Origin: Nectonema munidae
Taxonomy: Eukaryota > Nematomorpha > Nectonematoida > Nectonematidae
Reading direction: 5' to 3'
DNA length: 64,000 bases
NCBI GenBank assembly: GCA_030549495.1
Contig: JAUIRK010000017.1
Coordinates: 1 to 64,000 of the forward strand
The stretch's first letter is position 1; the number at the start of each line of letters is the position of its first letter. Below the pieces are notes generated by a model that saw only the letters and a program-made list of their open reading frames with translations, searched no databases and was not told the DNA's origin. This document shows, piece after piece, positions 10,796 to 22,740 of the stretch. The position numbers were made by a program, and so were the translations under genes.

Positions 10796-11055
10796 AAATA
10801 AAATTTTTTTTCCAAATTTTTTCACCATAGTGTGTTTAAATATCAGTTATATTTTATGAATGTGCAAAAAAAATTAAAAAAAATTTTAATCTTCATTTTA
10901 CACGCTAAAATATAGTGAAAAATAGCAAAATTATGCCTATTGTTCAAGGGGTTATAAAAAAAATTTTTGAATTTATTTGAAAACTAAAAATAATTGAAAA
11001 ATGTACGTAAAAGGATGCTCTTTAAGATGCGCGTGGTTTAAAATGTTTTATAAAA
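10033..11055 (+). repeat. Three direct repeats of about 240 bp
   Basis: Copies lie at about 10033-10290, 10490-10725 and 10805-11055. Each runs from 'ttttt.caccatagtgt' through 'cattttacacgctaaaat', 'caaggggttataaaa' and 'aaaaggatg' to 'tggtttaaa'. Inverted copies are at about 11560-11703, 15440-15680 and 15885-16125. They are non-coding and seen directly. Confidence 0.85.
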
Positions 11056-11773
11056 AAAATTCTTGCATTACATTTTGTTTCAAGCATAAAGTGCGGTCAT
11101 TTCAAGAATATTTTTTGACAAAATTGTTAAAATGAAAAAAATATATCAAAAATAGAGATTTTTCAAAAATTTCAAATATTAGAATAAAGCATGATTCAAT
11201 CTGCATCCTTTGACCAAAAATATTTTTTAAAAAAATTTAGTTTTGGGAGTAAATTTTGATTAAAAATTTTGAAAATTATGATTTTTGAGACGCATTCCCG
11301 AAAAAATAAAAATAAAAAAGAGAAATTTTTTTGTCAATTATTATTCATACATGAGTGTAGTTTAATGTGATAACTACATATTTTTAAAAAAAATTTTCAT
11401 AACCCCAAAATCCTAAAAAATTCCAAAATTTGCATCTCTGCCTCGGGTGATTGACCTCAAATTGGGGTCACGGTACAATAACCGTCAAACTCAGAATCAA
11501 AAATAAGGTAGATATGTATAAAAAAATTGAAAAACGCGCCTTCATTGCAAAAATTTTTAAATTTTTTTAAAATCATTTTAAACCATGTTAAAACACATCC
11601 TTTTAGCTACATTTTTGAATTATTTTTAGTTTTCAAAAAAATTCAATTTTTTTTTTATAACCCCTTGAACAATATGCACAATTTTGCCATTTTTCACTAT
11701 ATTATAATAAATATTTGGAAGTAGAGATACTCACAACACATGAAATAATTCAATAAACACGATTACTTTTACT
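11056..11773. other. AT-rich spacer with one inverted partial repeat
   Basis: It holds unique AT-rich sequence (11056-11525), then an inverted partial copy of the 240-bp repeat (about 11560-11703), then one 'cacaacacatgaaat' unit at 11729. No gene is recognisable. Confidence 0.6.
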
Positions 11774-11874
11774 TTGCATTACACGATTCCTATAGAAGAA
11801 AGATTAACACATGTTGCATTACGCGTTTGTGAGCGCAGGAAATTCTTATCTCGCAAACGCTTCACCACATCTTG

Positions 11875-14108
11875 TTCATCACACGACACTTCATCACACT
11901 ACATTTCATCATATGCATGGGTTGTTTGTTGTAAAGGACTAAAAGTTTATTATACAATATTAATCCATATAGGAAGTATTAGAGCATATACTAATACTTT
12001 TTTACCTGGGTATGATGGGCTTTACCTGGGTATGATGTAGGTAATCTTCTTAAATTTTTATGCCCCTTCTGTTCACCAACACTTCCTTGTTAGTTTATTT
12101 CTTTTTGGAAATAACTTTACATTTATTTTCGTTTTCCTTTCTGTTAATTCTCTGTTGCTTAAATCATAAAGTTTTTGCACTTGAAAAATAATTATAATGG
12201 AAAACAATACAATTGAAAATTTCTGTAATTTTGGAACAACTTCTAAAGGAAAAGAAACCGTGATATTCAAAAATTGCGAATATTATAAACATCGAGAAAA
12301 CAAAGATACCTCTATTCGTTGGCAGTGTGCAGAGTATCAAAAAAAAGATGTAACACGTTTATTACAACTTTAGGGAAGCGTGTGATTTCTTTCCCAAAAC
12401 CTGAGCATTCCCATTATTTGGACAGAGAAAAAATCAGCGCGAAATTAGCCGTAAATAAAATGAAAATTGCAATAAAAGAAGTTGGAGCAGCTCCTATGAT
12501 TGTTGATGGCGAATTTTCCCAAAATGTATCTACTTCATCTATGATGCGAATACCAAAAAAACCAAGTCTGATCCGAACGTTACAACGATCTAAAAAAAGG
12601 TTCAATTCGTCATCAGTTTTGCCAACCTCAACGAATTTTGAAGTTACAGGCAAGTTTCGCAAAATGTTGTTGTATGATTCGGGCGTTGACGACACAGAAA
12701 GATTTCTTATATTTGGACATAGTGAAGTTGTATCTTGTTTGTCTCGCGCCAAAGTTTGGATTGCTGATGGAACATTCAAGGTTGTACCTTCCCTATTTTA
12801 TCAATTATACACTCTTCATTTTCAATTTGGAGAAGATCCAGCTGGAATGTATGCTCTTTTAAAGAACAAAAGTAGAAATACATATAGAAGGTTAATGAAC
12901 GCAATAAAAGAAATTGTTCCTGGTGCAAATTCTCCTAGATTTTGAAATTGCGGCAATGACGGAATTTCAGTATGCTTTTCCGAACACCGAAATTAAAGGT
13001 TGTTTTTTCATCTTTCGCAGAGTGTGTATAAAAAGCATTGGGAATGAAATCAGAAATGGAAAGTGATACTGAACTAAGCACACTGGTCCTTTGTTTACCT
13101 GCACTTTCTTTAGTACCAACAAATTTGGTTGAAAATGCTTTTGATACTTTAGTAGAGCATATGCCGGAAAATGAAAAAATTAATCAACTTCTAACATACT
13201 TCGAAAACACATATATTAGGGGCAGATATAAAAGAAAAGGAGCAGCAAGAAATGCACTTTTTCCTATTGCAAAATGGAATCATTTCCAAAAGTGTGTGGA
13301 AGGAGTCGCTCGAACTACAAATGCCGTAGAGGGCTGGCATTACTCTTTGCAATTTTTGTTTCAGTGCAGCCACCCAACAATTTGGAATTTCCTAAATGGT
13401 ATTTGCAAGGACATCGCATTTCAACGTTTAAACTTAATGAAAGGAATTACTGGTGTTACTCTACCGGCCAATAAGAAATATTTGTCAATCAAAGAGAAGA
13501 TCAAATGCCTAACTAGTCAATTTAGACAATCTGATATCATATCATACCTTAGAGCTGTTCAATATTCTGCCTGTAAGTAGTTTGTTTTCAACAATAAAAT
13601 GTTTTATCTTTCGTTATTATTTTTCTTATTGTTTTTTGAGGTAAATAAAATGATGATACTCTCATTCTTGAAATTTCATGTTTAAATTTAATTGAATAAA
13701 TGAAATAAAAGAGAAAGAGTTCATGCGTTTTTCATCATTTTTCATTACTGGAGTAAGGTTTTTTTAGGGATCTACCGATTCCAAATATTACAAACAACTT
13801 CAGTTTTGTCAAAGCATTTGACAAAACTAAATTAACATTGTTTATTAAAAAACCAATTAGATGACATTTTGTTTATTTAATATAAATTTTAGAGAAAAAT
13901 ATTGTTTTAGATTCAAATAAATAAATATTAATATTTTTTAAGTTAATACAAAAATAGAATTTTTATTTTTAATGAAAAATACTGTTAGTTTTTTTTATAA
14001 AATTCACAGTTTTATGTCATGAAATGTTGTATGATGAAGCGTTGTTGTAATGAAATGGAGTTGTGTGTGATGAAATGTCGCGTGATGAAGTGTCGTGTGA
14101 TGAAATGT
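11875..14108 (+). mobile_element. MULE (Mutator-like) transposon with FLYWCH-type transposase
   Basis: A transposase pseudogene is flanked by inverted short repeats: 'ttcatcacacgacacttcatcac' with 'acatttcatca' at about 11875-11911 appears as its reverse complement at about 14060-14108. The right end has extra tandem units of the same motif, as MULE termini often do. No target duplication could be fixed. From 13581 to 14030 and from 11912 to 12197 the sequence is AT-rich and non-coding. It lies wholly between the two 1.2-kb inverted arms. Confidence 0.75.
12198..13580 (+). pseudogene. MULE transposase with FLYWCH zinc finger, frameshifted
   Basis: The ATG at 12198 opens an N-terminal FLYWCH-type finger (NCEYYKHRENKDTSIRWQC, then C, then EHSH after a frameshift near 12345). 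The catalytic region follows: first Asp in WIADGTFKVVPSLFYQLYTL, second in LDFEIAAMTEFQYAFP after another frameshift near 12940, and the acidic residue in TTNAVEGWHYSLQ. The usual GCfFH has become GCFFI, so the conserved His is lost. A third frame change near 13050 precedes the C-terminal part, which ends at 13580. FLYWCH-MULE proteins are common in arthropods; they cut and paste DNA through a DDE active site. This copy cannot make the full protein. Confidence 0.88.
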
Positions 14109-14116
14109 CGTAGCAC

Positions 14117-14640
14117 CCAACCTGTATACTACGATGATTCATCTCCAACCTGTATACTACGATGATTCATCTTCAACCTGTATACTACGATGGTTTCTAT
14201 TCCATGTAAAAATAACTAGGGAGACAATGTTCAACTTTCTGTTCACATTCTGCTAGATGTAAGATTTGATATACCTCATTCGGGGAGACGATGCTACATA
14301 AGTTATTACCTATATACATTATACCTGTATACTACGATGGTTCATCTCCAACCTGTATACCGCGATAATTCATCTCCAAACTATCAGTTCATATTTTGCT
14401 AGATGTAAGATTTGATATACCTCATTCGGGGAAAGGATGTTAGATAAGTTATTAATTTTTTCACGATATTAAATAATATATTTTATCAAATAATCAAAAT
14501 AAAATTCTGTAATCAAATAATCGAAAAATATTCTTTAAAAAATCAAAAAATAACTTTTTGTTCATATTTTGCTACCTCATACGATGTTACAAAAGTTATT
14601 ACCTATACTTTGCAATTTGCACGATTTTAAATATTATATT
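14117..14640. repeat. Nested minisatellite next to the MULE end
   Basis: A 28-bp unit ('caacctgtatactacgatga' plus 'ttcatctc') repeats three times at 14117-14200 and twice at about 14325-14375. Around it a larger unit recurs: 'tgctagatgtaagatttgat' then 'atacctcattcgggga' at about 14250 and 14398, with a shortened form near 14565. So a 28-bp repeat sits within a unit of roughly 150 bp. Confidence 0.8.
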
Positions 14641-15059
14641 TGTCAAATAATCAAAATAAAATTCTGTAATATGTATCTTGACTAAATGGAAGATCTACCA
14701 TGTTCTAATGAACTAAGAAGTGGTGTAATGTCTAATATTGGGTGCTTCAAAAAAGGTTTTGACTGTGAAAAAGAAGTTCCTCTTTTACAAATTAAAAATA
14801 TTTAAATCATCAATTATCATCTAGGATTATAATTATCATTTTTCTTTTTAGATAACATTTCAAGACTGGTGTAAAATGAATGATTAATGAATATAAAATT
14901 AAATGTTTCATTTTAAATGAAATATACACCCTTTTATAACAAATCAACAATGCCAATTTCATTTATGGATTGTTTTTGCATTTAGAATTTGAAAATACTT
15001 GTAAGCGTGAATCAAATTTGCAAATCAGGTGTTTTACACATATGTAGTAGGCTGAATCC

Positions 15060-15350
15060 AACAGTGATGTTTATTTTTTATAAAAATTAATCATACCTGT
15101 CAAAAAATGACTTATATGACACTTCAACTGAAATAATAGAATTATAAGTAGGCAAAACAAAATTGCAAAAAAATAAACTTGACTATCGTATTCAGCATAC
15201 ATGAAAATGGGTATGTAGGTGTGTAAAAAGTTTTAGTTGAGCTGTCAAATATCAATCAATTTGACAAGTTTAATTGATTTTTATAAAAAAAATATCACGA
15301 TTAGATTCCCAATCAATCATTTAATAGGTTCAGCGAAAATTTTGTAATAG
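15060..15350 (-). repeat. Interspersed repeat, inverted copy of 24215-24570
   Basis: The reverse complement of 15236-15350 aligns with 24225-24345 at roughly 85% ('taaatgattgattg', 'ataaaaatcaatta', 'gattgatatttgacagctca'). The 'taagtaggcaaaacaaaatt' stretch near 15145 matches the other copy near 24540. It is non-coding. The preceding 14641-15059 is AT-rich with no recognisable feature. Confidence 0.65.
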
Positions 15351-15374
15351 CTATTAAAAAGTTATTTTTTAAAA

Positions 15375-16576
15375 AATTTTTTTTTCTAAATTTGGAAAAT
15401 TTAATTTTGGAACAAAACTTTATGGGAGAAATTTTTTAAAAATCATTTTAAACCATGTCTATCTTAAAAAACATCCTTTTAGCTACATTTTTGAATTATT
15501 TTTAGTTTTCAAAAAAATTCAAATTTTTTTATAACCCCTTGAACAATATGCACAATTTTGCCATTTTTCACTATATTTTAGCGTGTAAAATGAAGAATAA
15601 AATTATTTTTTCAATTTTTTTGCACATTCATAATATAAAATTGATATTTAAACATACTATGGTGGAAAAATTTAGAAAATTTTTTTTTAATTTTTTTTTG
15701 AAAAATTGTAAGGGGACAAAATTTTCGAAAATTTTTAAACTTATCCAATTTTCTATTTTATTATCTCATTTTAAAGGAAATTTTATACTGATTACGAAAA
15801 TGTAAAAATATTTTAAATTATTTTTTTCTTAAATACTTTTTTATAAAATAAATTTTTTATAAAAAATTATTAATTAATTTTTTTTAAAACATTTTTAACT
15901 ACGCGCATCTTAAAGAGCATCCTTTTACCTATATTTTTCAATTATTTTTAGTTTTCAAATAAATTCAAAATTTTTTTTTATAACCCCTTGAACAATAGGC
16001 ACAATTTTGCTATTTTTCACTATATTTTAGCGTGTAAAATGAAGATTAAAATTTTTTTTTCAATTTTTTTTGCACATTCATAAAATATAACTGATATTTA
16101 AACACACTATGGTGAAAAAATTTGGAAAAAAAAATTATTATTAATTATTTCTATATTAAGTCTTAATTTTCTTTCAAGTCCTACTACTTCTTACGCTATA
16201 ACAAGAACAAATATACAAGTGGTATATATTTTTAGATTTTTTCTTAGCATTTTTATTCTTCATAACAATATATGTGTTAGCATGATTTTTTGTCTTTCTT
16301 AATTTAAAATCATAAAATTAAATGAATGACAGATCGTATTATTTGAACGCACGTTGACTTTTTTTCAAATGATTACAAAAAAATTTAAATAATTTTAATT
16401 TATTTTTCCTTTTTTTTCAAAAGTTTGGCTGAATTATTTTATGTGTTGTGATCTATACTTCTAACATAATAGGTAGAAAAGTAACTTAAACTTTTTTCAT
16501 ATGATAACCAAAAGTTTAAAATTAATTTTTCATTATTTTTTTCAAAAGTAATTGTGTTTAGTGAATTATTTCATCT
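15375..16576 (-). repeat. Right arm of the 1.2-kb inverted repeat
   Basis: It is the reverse complement of 9594-10795 and carries two inverted 240-bp repeats. A + strand LINE starts directly at its outer edge, so either the LINE flank marks the true element end or the arm was cut there. Confidence 0.85.
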
Positions 16577-16599
16577 AAAATTAGATTGTATTAGAGCTT

Positions 16600-18590
16600 C
16601 CTCAAGTAACAGATATTTTAATGAAAAATCATTTGTGTTAAAAGCCAGAACAATAGACTGGAATTTCCTAAGAGCCTATTTTGATGATAGAAAAGAAATC
16701 AAAGCGAAAATAAGATAATCAAAACATGTATACTATCAAAATTATTTTAATACTACCGATTCATCAAAGGTAACCTGGCAAAAGATTAATAGCTTAATAA
16801 AACCTAAAGATGTGAAGCATGATTTTATCTTGAAAACTGAAGAAGGTATTTTATCTCATCCTTTAGCCATATCTAAGCTTTTTAATAATTATTTTTTAAC
16901 AAATTCTGAATTTAATGATGAAAATAGTGAATTTATAAAGTATCTGAAGAGGGCAAATTCTTCATTCACTTTAAGCAAAATCAATTCAAATGATATAATA
17001 ATTGCAATGAACAACATAAAATCAAAAAAAAATTCTCATGCTTATGGTTTGTCTATTTATAGGTTAAATTCAATAAAGGATGTCGTAATTAACTATTTAG
17101 TTATAGCTTACAACTTTTAATTTGGCATTTTTCCCACATCGTTAAAAATTACCAAACTTGTACCCATCTTTAAAAAAGGGAGCAGAAATCATCTTGAAAA
17201 TTATAGACCAATTAGTCTGATTACAAGCCTGTCGAATATTTTCGAAAGTTATTTTTGCAGAGATTTTCAGCTATATTGAGAAATGTAATCTTCCCTTTTC
17301 TTACCAGTTTGGATTCAGGCTTAACCACAGTACTCAACATCTGCACATAGTTTTTGAAGACAAGGTTCGTAATTACTTAGAAGGTAATGACAGTGTTGTA
17401 GCCCTGTTCATAGACCTTAGTAAGGCCTTTGATAATGTGTCGCTTAATTAATTAACAAAAATGAAATATTATGGTTTTTCTGATTCTTCATTAAAATTGT
17501 TCAAATCCTACTTCTTCCAAAGACAACAGTTTGTAAGCATAAAATTATTAACTCTCCATCGTCCTTTATTCAATCCGGCGTACCCCAAGGTTCCATAATG
17601 GGGCTCTTCTTATCTGCTTTATACATTTAGGATATCTACTGTTAGTCCATTTTTTGATAATCTTTTATATGCGGATGATATAACTATTCTTTTCCCATAA
17701 AAAAGCTATATTTTAATCAAGAATATCAACCTGTCAAAAGCGCCAACTCTTTATGAGCGCCACCTCACTAATCGATCCAGTTATGAAAGAACGGATATCA
17801 TACCAATATCTACTTATCTATGCTTGTATTTTATAAAAAAAGACTGAACCTTTTTTAGCTTACCTTTTTTAAAAGCGCCACTGTCTAAAAGCGCCAATTT
17901 GCATTTCCCCTAAGGTGGAGCATTTAAGCAGGTTTGACTGTACTTTTGATGATATCGTCGATAAAAACTTATATCTCATTTTTGATTGGTTGATAAAGAA
18001 TTCTCTTAAAATTAATTCTTCTAAATCAAAGGCTATGAATTTCTCCAAAAGTTCCAAACCTAAATCGAATCTTCAAAAACATAACATTAAGATAGTTGAA
18101 AATTTTAATTATATAGGGCTTATTTTCAACGACACCTTAAATTGGTCTCATCATAAAAAATACATCATAGCAAAACTACATAGTGTTCATGGTATTTTAA
18201 AAAAATGCAGCGATTTGTTAATTGCGGAAATAAAGTTAAAATTTTATAATGCCTTAGCTCTGCCTTTTTTTATGGCGTAATTAATTTGGATTTCAGTGAT
18301 TTATCTGATATTGAAAGACTACAAAAAAAAGATAAGAACTGTTTTTAGTTTAGGGTATAGAACTCATACTTCTGCATACTTTCATGGATATAAAATCCTT
18401 AAAACGATATATATCAGGTACAGTTATCAAAGTTTATATATAAGTTTATAAATGGAGCCCTTCCACCAGTATTTGATAATTGGTTTATTTATATTTTCCA
18501 ATCAAATGATTATTCTTTAAGGTATCCCTATAAGTTCTTTATGTCGTCTTGTAAACGATCTTGCCCTAAAAAAGTTCGAAATATAGAATT
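16600..18590 (+). pseudogene. LINE reverse transcriptase, broken
   Basis: Successive frames give the RT series: HPLAISKLFNNYFLTNS (pre-RT), LVPIFKKGS and NYRPISLITSLSNIFES (about 17155-17250), VALFIDLSKAFDNVS (about 17398-17442, first catalytic Asp), SGVPQGS (about 17575) and LLYADDITILF (about 17668-17695, the YADD active site). After the MITE insertion it resumes with LIFDWLIKNSLKIN and NYIGLIFNDTLNW (17915-18280). Several frameshifts and stop codons separate the pieces. The family copies itself through target-primed reverse transcription; this copy is dead. Confidence 0.88.
17723..17942. mobile_element. pogo-type MITE inside the LINE
   Basis: The right end 'gcaggtttgactgta' is the inverse of the TACAGTCAAACCTG terminus seen at 48388. 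The left end 'tatcaacctgtcaaaa' is a degraded match. Ends are flanked by TA, the target of Tc1/mariner-pogo elements. The interior has repeated 'aaaagcgcca' stretches near both ends, and the LINE reading stops and resumes across it. Confidence 0.7.
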
Positions 18591-18994
18591 GTAAATTTAT
18601 GGAATAATTTTTTACATGATAAAAATTTTCATCAAAACAGTTTTTATAAATTTAAAAAATTTTTAAAAATTTCAATATTTGGGTAATCATCTAAGCGGCT
18701 TCTAGCCTTTTGATCCAAAGTGACACAGCTGCAATCAACCCAACTTACAATCTTCCACATCCCAAGTGAAATGTCAAGTTAGTGCAATTTTTATTGTATT
18801 TTTTCATTCATTTATCTTATTTTTTCTTGAATAAACTTCTTCTTCTTCTTCTTCTTTACATTCACTACGTCAACCATTTGTGTTTCTTTTCCCATAGTAA
18901 GAATTTTCCAAGATGAAATGATTTTAGAAATACGAAAAAAATCCAACTTGCCGAGACTTTGAGAAAATAAAGGGATAGAATGGAAGCAATTACC

Positions 18995-19132
18995 TTAACC
19001 CATTTACGGCCAATATTCCTATTTTGGAATATAAGTAATTTCATCTTCGTCTGCTTTTTTCAATGACTTTGAATATAAATCGTCTGCGTTTTTTTAGATA
19101 TCGTCTGCTTTGCTTAGCCTTAAATGGGTTAA
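18995..19132 (+). mobile_element. piggyBac-type MITE, copy 1
   Basis: A 130-bp element lies between TTAA (18995-18998) and TTAA (19129-19132). Termini read 'cccattta' and 'taaatggg'. The interior carries three 'tcgtctgc' boxes. It shares its terminal region with the piggyBac remnant ending at 22885, so that family probably mobilised it. Copies lie at 19259, 29358 and 57147. Confidence 0.9.
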
Positions 19133-19258
19133 AATATATAAAACAATTATAAATTTTTTAAAAGTATATAAAGAAAGAAACCGTTACAAACACCTTCTGA
19201 TTCAAATTTTCCAAAGACATGCCTAAACAAATGAAATTCAATGTGATTATATCGATTC

Positions 19259-19396
19259 TTAACCCATTTAAGACCAAGCAAAACAAACGATATCTAAAAA
19301 AACGCAGATGATTTATATTCAAAGTCATTGAAAAAAGCAGACGAAGATGAAATTACTTATGTTCCAAAATAGGAACATTGGTCGTAAATGGGTTAA
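19259..19396 (-). mobile_element. piggyBac-type MITE, copy 2
   Basis: The same element as at 18995 in the opposite orientation, 126 bp away, also bounded by TTAA on both sides (19259-19262, 19393-19396). It contains the near-palindrome 'gttccaaaataggaac'. Confidence 0.9.
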
Positions 19397-19579
19397 GCAA
19401 TGAAAGAATAGAGTAAGGAAACAATATCTGATGGAAGCATGTTTTTATTTGAAAAGAATTTATAAAAGCCTGAGATTTTTATTTTCGTTAAGTTGATTCT
19501 GATCAGTGATTGGCTGTTTAACAGCAGAATTTTAAAGACTAATCCTGTTTTATTTCGGGAAGAAAAATTATATATAAGT

Positions 19580-19715
19580 TAAGTATTGTTTGTGACGTTC
19601 GAACCCACGCTTTTGGATATCGTGGTTCCACCCGAAATGATGAGTTCAGGTCTACCTGGACTTTCCATCCTCCTAAACACCTAATATCGGCCCTCCTTAC
19701 TGCCTAACTTTACCT
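19580..19715 (-). repeat. tRNA-like SINE, inverted copy of the one at 1-110
   Basis: Reverse complement reads 'atggaaagtccaggtagac' to 'gtgggttcgaacgtcac', matching 1-80 with substitutions. The T-loop-like box 'gggttcgaac' is intact here. The limits are approximate. Confidence 0.6.
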
Positions 19716-21471
19716 TGATATATATTATTTTACAAGAGTCTATGTTTCAAATATATAAATACAGATGAGTGAAAGATACAATCCTAACGCTGACGCTCAT
19801 TATTTTGGAAACAATCTTAATTTCTAGTGATGACTTGATTACTAATAATGTTAAAATCGGGTCGGGAGAGCACTACCTAACCTTAAAAACCCTTGAATTC
19901 TTCAGAGGAAGAAAGCCAGAATAAAATAACCGGTTGGAAAAAAGTTTTGTTTCCAAAAATAACCCTCTCAAACTTGAGATATTTTTTCTAGTAGACTTGC
20001 TTCCATATAACAATAAAATGAAAAAGGGGGATTTTTGATTATTTAGTTGTTTTTTCTGTACCCATAAGACACGTTCATGTCGAATCGACATTTCCACTTA
20101 AAACTAAATTTCCATTTATCTCCTCAAAAAAAATTAGTTTACAAAAATAACGCGCCAAACTTGACCTATTTTTTATAGTAGGTTTGCTATGGGAAGGAAC
20201 ATAAAAATGATTTTGTTATATTTTCTGTACCTATGAGACGCGTTCATACCGAATCAATATTTTTGACGTCTATCAAAAGAAAAGTTTTTCCATTAAGAAA
20301 ATTTTTGTTTTCATCAAAACTAAATAAAAGTTAACATATTCTTTCATATAGTTTTACTACAATAAAACAAACATTCAAAAAGAAATGGAAAATAGTTTAC
20401 TATTCCTTCAGTTTTTTATCTCTTTACGACAAAGTTTAAAGAGGCATATTTCACCTTCAACACAATAATATTTTGTGATTTTAAAGTTTTTGAGTGGAAA
20501 AACCACCAAATCTTTAAATTTAACCTAATTTTAAAATAGCTATACTTAGAAAATATAAGAAGTTTATTCATAAAACAGTTGGCGTTTTCATTTTTTAGGA
20601 CATAGTCATTTTTAAAATAGTTTTTGAATTTTTTGTAATTTTACGTTTGTCTTTTATTATTAAAATTTCTTAGTATATATAATATTAAATTTTATATGCT
20701 TTTAGTCAATAATTATATTTTATTTGGAAAAAATCATCTCTCCATAATTTTTTCAAGATAATAGATTAGTGTGTTTTTTCTAAAAAAGAATTTCATCAAA
20801 TTTCTGTAAATATCGAATTTGCCAAACTCGATATACGGCAAGCTGTTCTGTTGTGAGAGGGATAAGTTTTTACCTATGACGATGTTATAACAATAAAATT
20901 GAAATAACAGATTCTGAAAGATCAAAGTCTGTTTTAGGAAATTTGATTAAAAGGCTCTAAACATCGTAGAATTAAGATTGTTTCCAAAAAACAAATTTGA
21001 CTAGTGGTATCTAAATATTATTCAACTGGTGTGATTTTTAGCCGGAATCCACTTAAATAGTGTGATTTTTTTTAAAAACTTGCACCCAGGTGTTTCTTAA
21101 AAGCCAATAACCTATTTTATATCAATATTTTTATAAATATATGAATTGATTTTGATGTAGTATAGTATGAATTCATATGTTAAAAAAATATCCATGTAAA
21201 ACAGGTTTTTGGCCTTAAAAAACCAGTTGTTAGATGTTTTAACAAAAAATAAACTTTTTAGGTGGATATCGTGGGATTCCGATACATTCGGTTAAAAAGT
21301 CATACCTTATTCAATTTTTGCTCTCATATATACCTGATGATGATTTGAAAAATTGGGCACTGGTAAAGACTCCACCAGAAGCTTTTTTTGGAAACAAATC
21401 TAAGAAATCATATTAATAAATTTAATGTGCAGATGTTTTAACAAAAAAATCATATTGTTAATACACCTAAT
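19716..21471. other. Gene-free stretch with two diverged tandem blocks
   Basis: Two diverged blocks (about 19930-20095 and 20110-20270) share 'aaaaataac.c.c.caaacttga', 'tagtag.(c/t)ttgct' and 'ttttctgtacc.atgagac.cgttcat'. Nothing else is recognisable on either strand. The sequence just before 21472 may include a degraded piggyBac 5' part. Confidence 0.45.
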
Positions 21472-22740
21472 GTGCAGAAAATCTCAAAAAGCCTTTTTAA
21501 TGATAAAGAAACTTTTTTCAACTATTGTTTTGGAGAAATTATAGATCACATTTTGTTTTGGACAAATGAAAATGTTAAAAATAAAAGTAAAATTACTTAT
21601 GATAAGTTCTCTAAAGAAGACATTTACCAGTATCTTAGATTCCATTTGTTGATGAATACGGACAAAGGTTAAAACACGTTAGAATTCAGAGTTTTAATAG
21701 AAGTTTAGAAACATATATAAAAGACCAATATTGTGTATCAATAGACCCTATATCATATGATAAACTTTTTGAAATTGGACGATATTTAGTGCCTGGAAAA
21801 ATTGAGTACACCGAAGTTTTAGATATGAAGTGCAATAAAAAGATTTAAAAAGTGAAAAACGATGAAACATGTGAATACTTCATGACCAAAGATATCAATA
21901 AATTATGTTCAAAATTGATTTCAAAAATGTCAAGTTTATTTATAAAATATAAGTACCCTAATCCTAACTCCAGTATTTGTCTTGATACAACAAATTATGG
22001 AAAAGTTTTTGCATTCAGGATTGAATTTGACTGCTGATAGTTATTTTTTCAACAAAGTCCTTGTTGAATTTCTTTTAGACAATGGAATTTCTTGCAACGG
22101 AACATTTTCACGAATGAGACTCACGACTTTCATGCATCCCGATTTAATAAAATTCTTCTGTAAGCAAATAACTTCCAAATTTTGTAGAAAATTTGACGTT
22201 TTAGAAAAAAATATAACGACGAAAAACTGTCCAGTTTTCAATATACCATGATAAAAAATGTAAATTCCCAATTATTTTTGTGAGTACCGATCATCATCAA
22301 TGTGGTCATGATCATTTCAGTAGAAATTTTAAAAAAAGATGAAATTCCAGAGCAAGTAAAATATTACAACAGTTCAATGGGGCATGTTGATCGAGTAGAT
22401 CAAAATCTTAGTCTATACTCCACTTCCCAGTACTATAGAGTTGGAAGATGGGAAAAAAGATTTATTATCGATGGTGCAAAACTGTTGGGTACTCTTCAAA
22501 ATTAATGATGAAAATAAAAGATTTTATTCATCTTCAACATCAAAAGAATCCAAAAACTTACAAACAACTTTTGTACGAAATCTTGATATGGGCATGATGG
22601 GAATTGTTGTTTCTATTTCGTTTTACACCCCTTCTAGAGTATCAAGGTATGATCAAAGGAACAAGAAGAGAAAGCTACTTGAAAAAAAGATCACTGAAAC
22701 TCGAAAAAACATGTTATTCAAAAGACCATGAAATACAAAT
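21472..22740 (+). pseudogene. piggyBac transposase pseudogene
   Basis: Pieces in several frames follow the family order: FFNYCFGEIIDHILFWTNEN (N-terminal dimer/TN motif), LTADSYFFNKVLVEFLLDNG with the second catalytic Asp (about 22022-22085), SCNGTFSRMR (the 'GTvr.nR' motif), and MGHVDRVDQNLSLYS with the third catalytic Asp (about 22377-22420). The segment around the first Asp is not recognisable. At least four frame changes or stops are present. It belongs to another piggyBac subfamily than the one at 120-1157. Confidence 0.82.

Larger units (their letters stand above)
16577..18860 (+). mobile_element. Non-LTR retrotransposon (LINE), 5'-truncated
   Basis: The copy lacks the endonuclease end and starts in the pre-RT region. 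It ends in a (CTT)n tract at about 18838-18856, a simple-repeat tail typical of LINEs. A pogo-type MITE interrupts it at 17723-17942. The Jockey/CR1-like reverse transcriptase motifs are described in the pseudogene entry. Confidence 0.85.

Noticed and set aside
14117-14640. CRISPR-like array
   Set aside because: The 28-bp units are directly adjacent, without unique spacers, and the genome is clearly animal.
9594-16576. Polinton/Maverick reading of the large inverted-repeat structure
   Set aside because: No polymerase B, integrase, packaging ATPase or capsid-like frame lies between the arms; only a MULE transposase pseudogene is recognisable.
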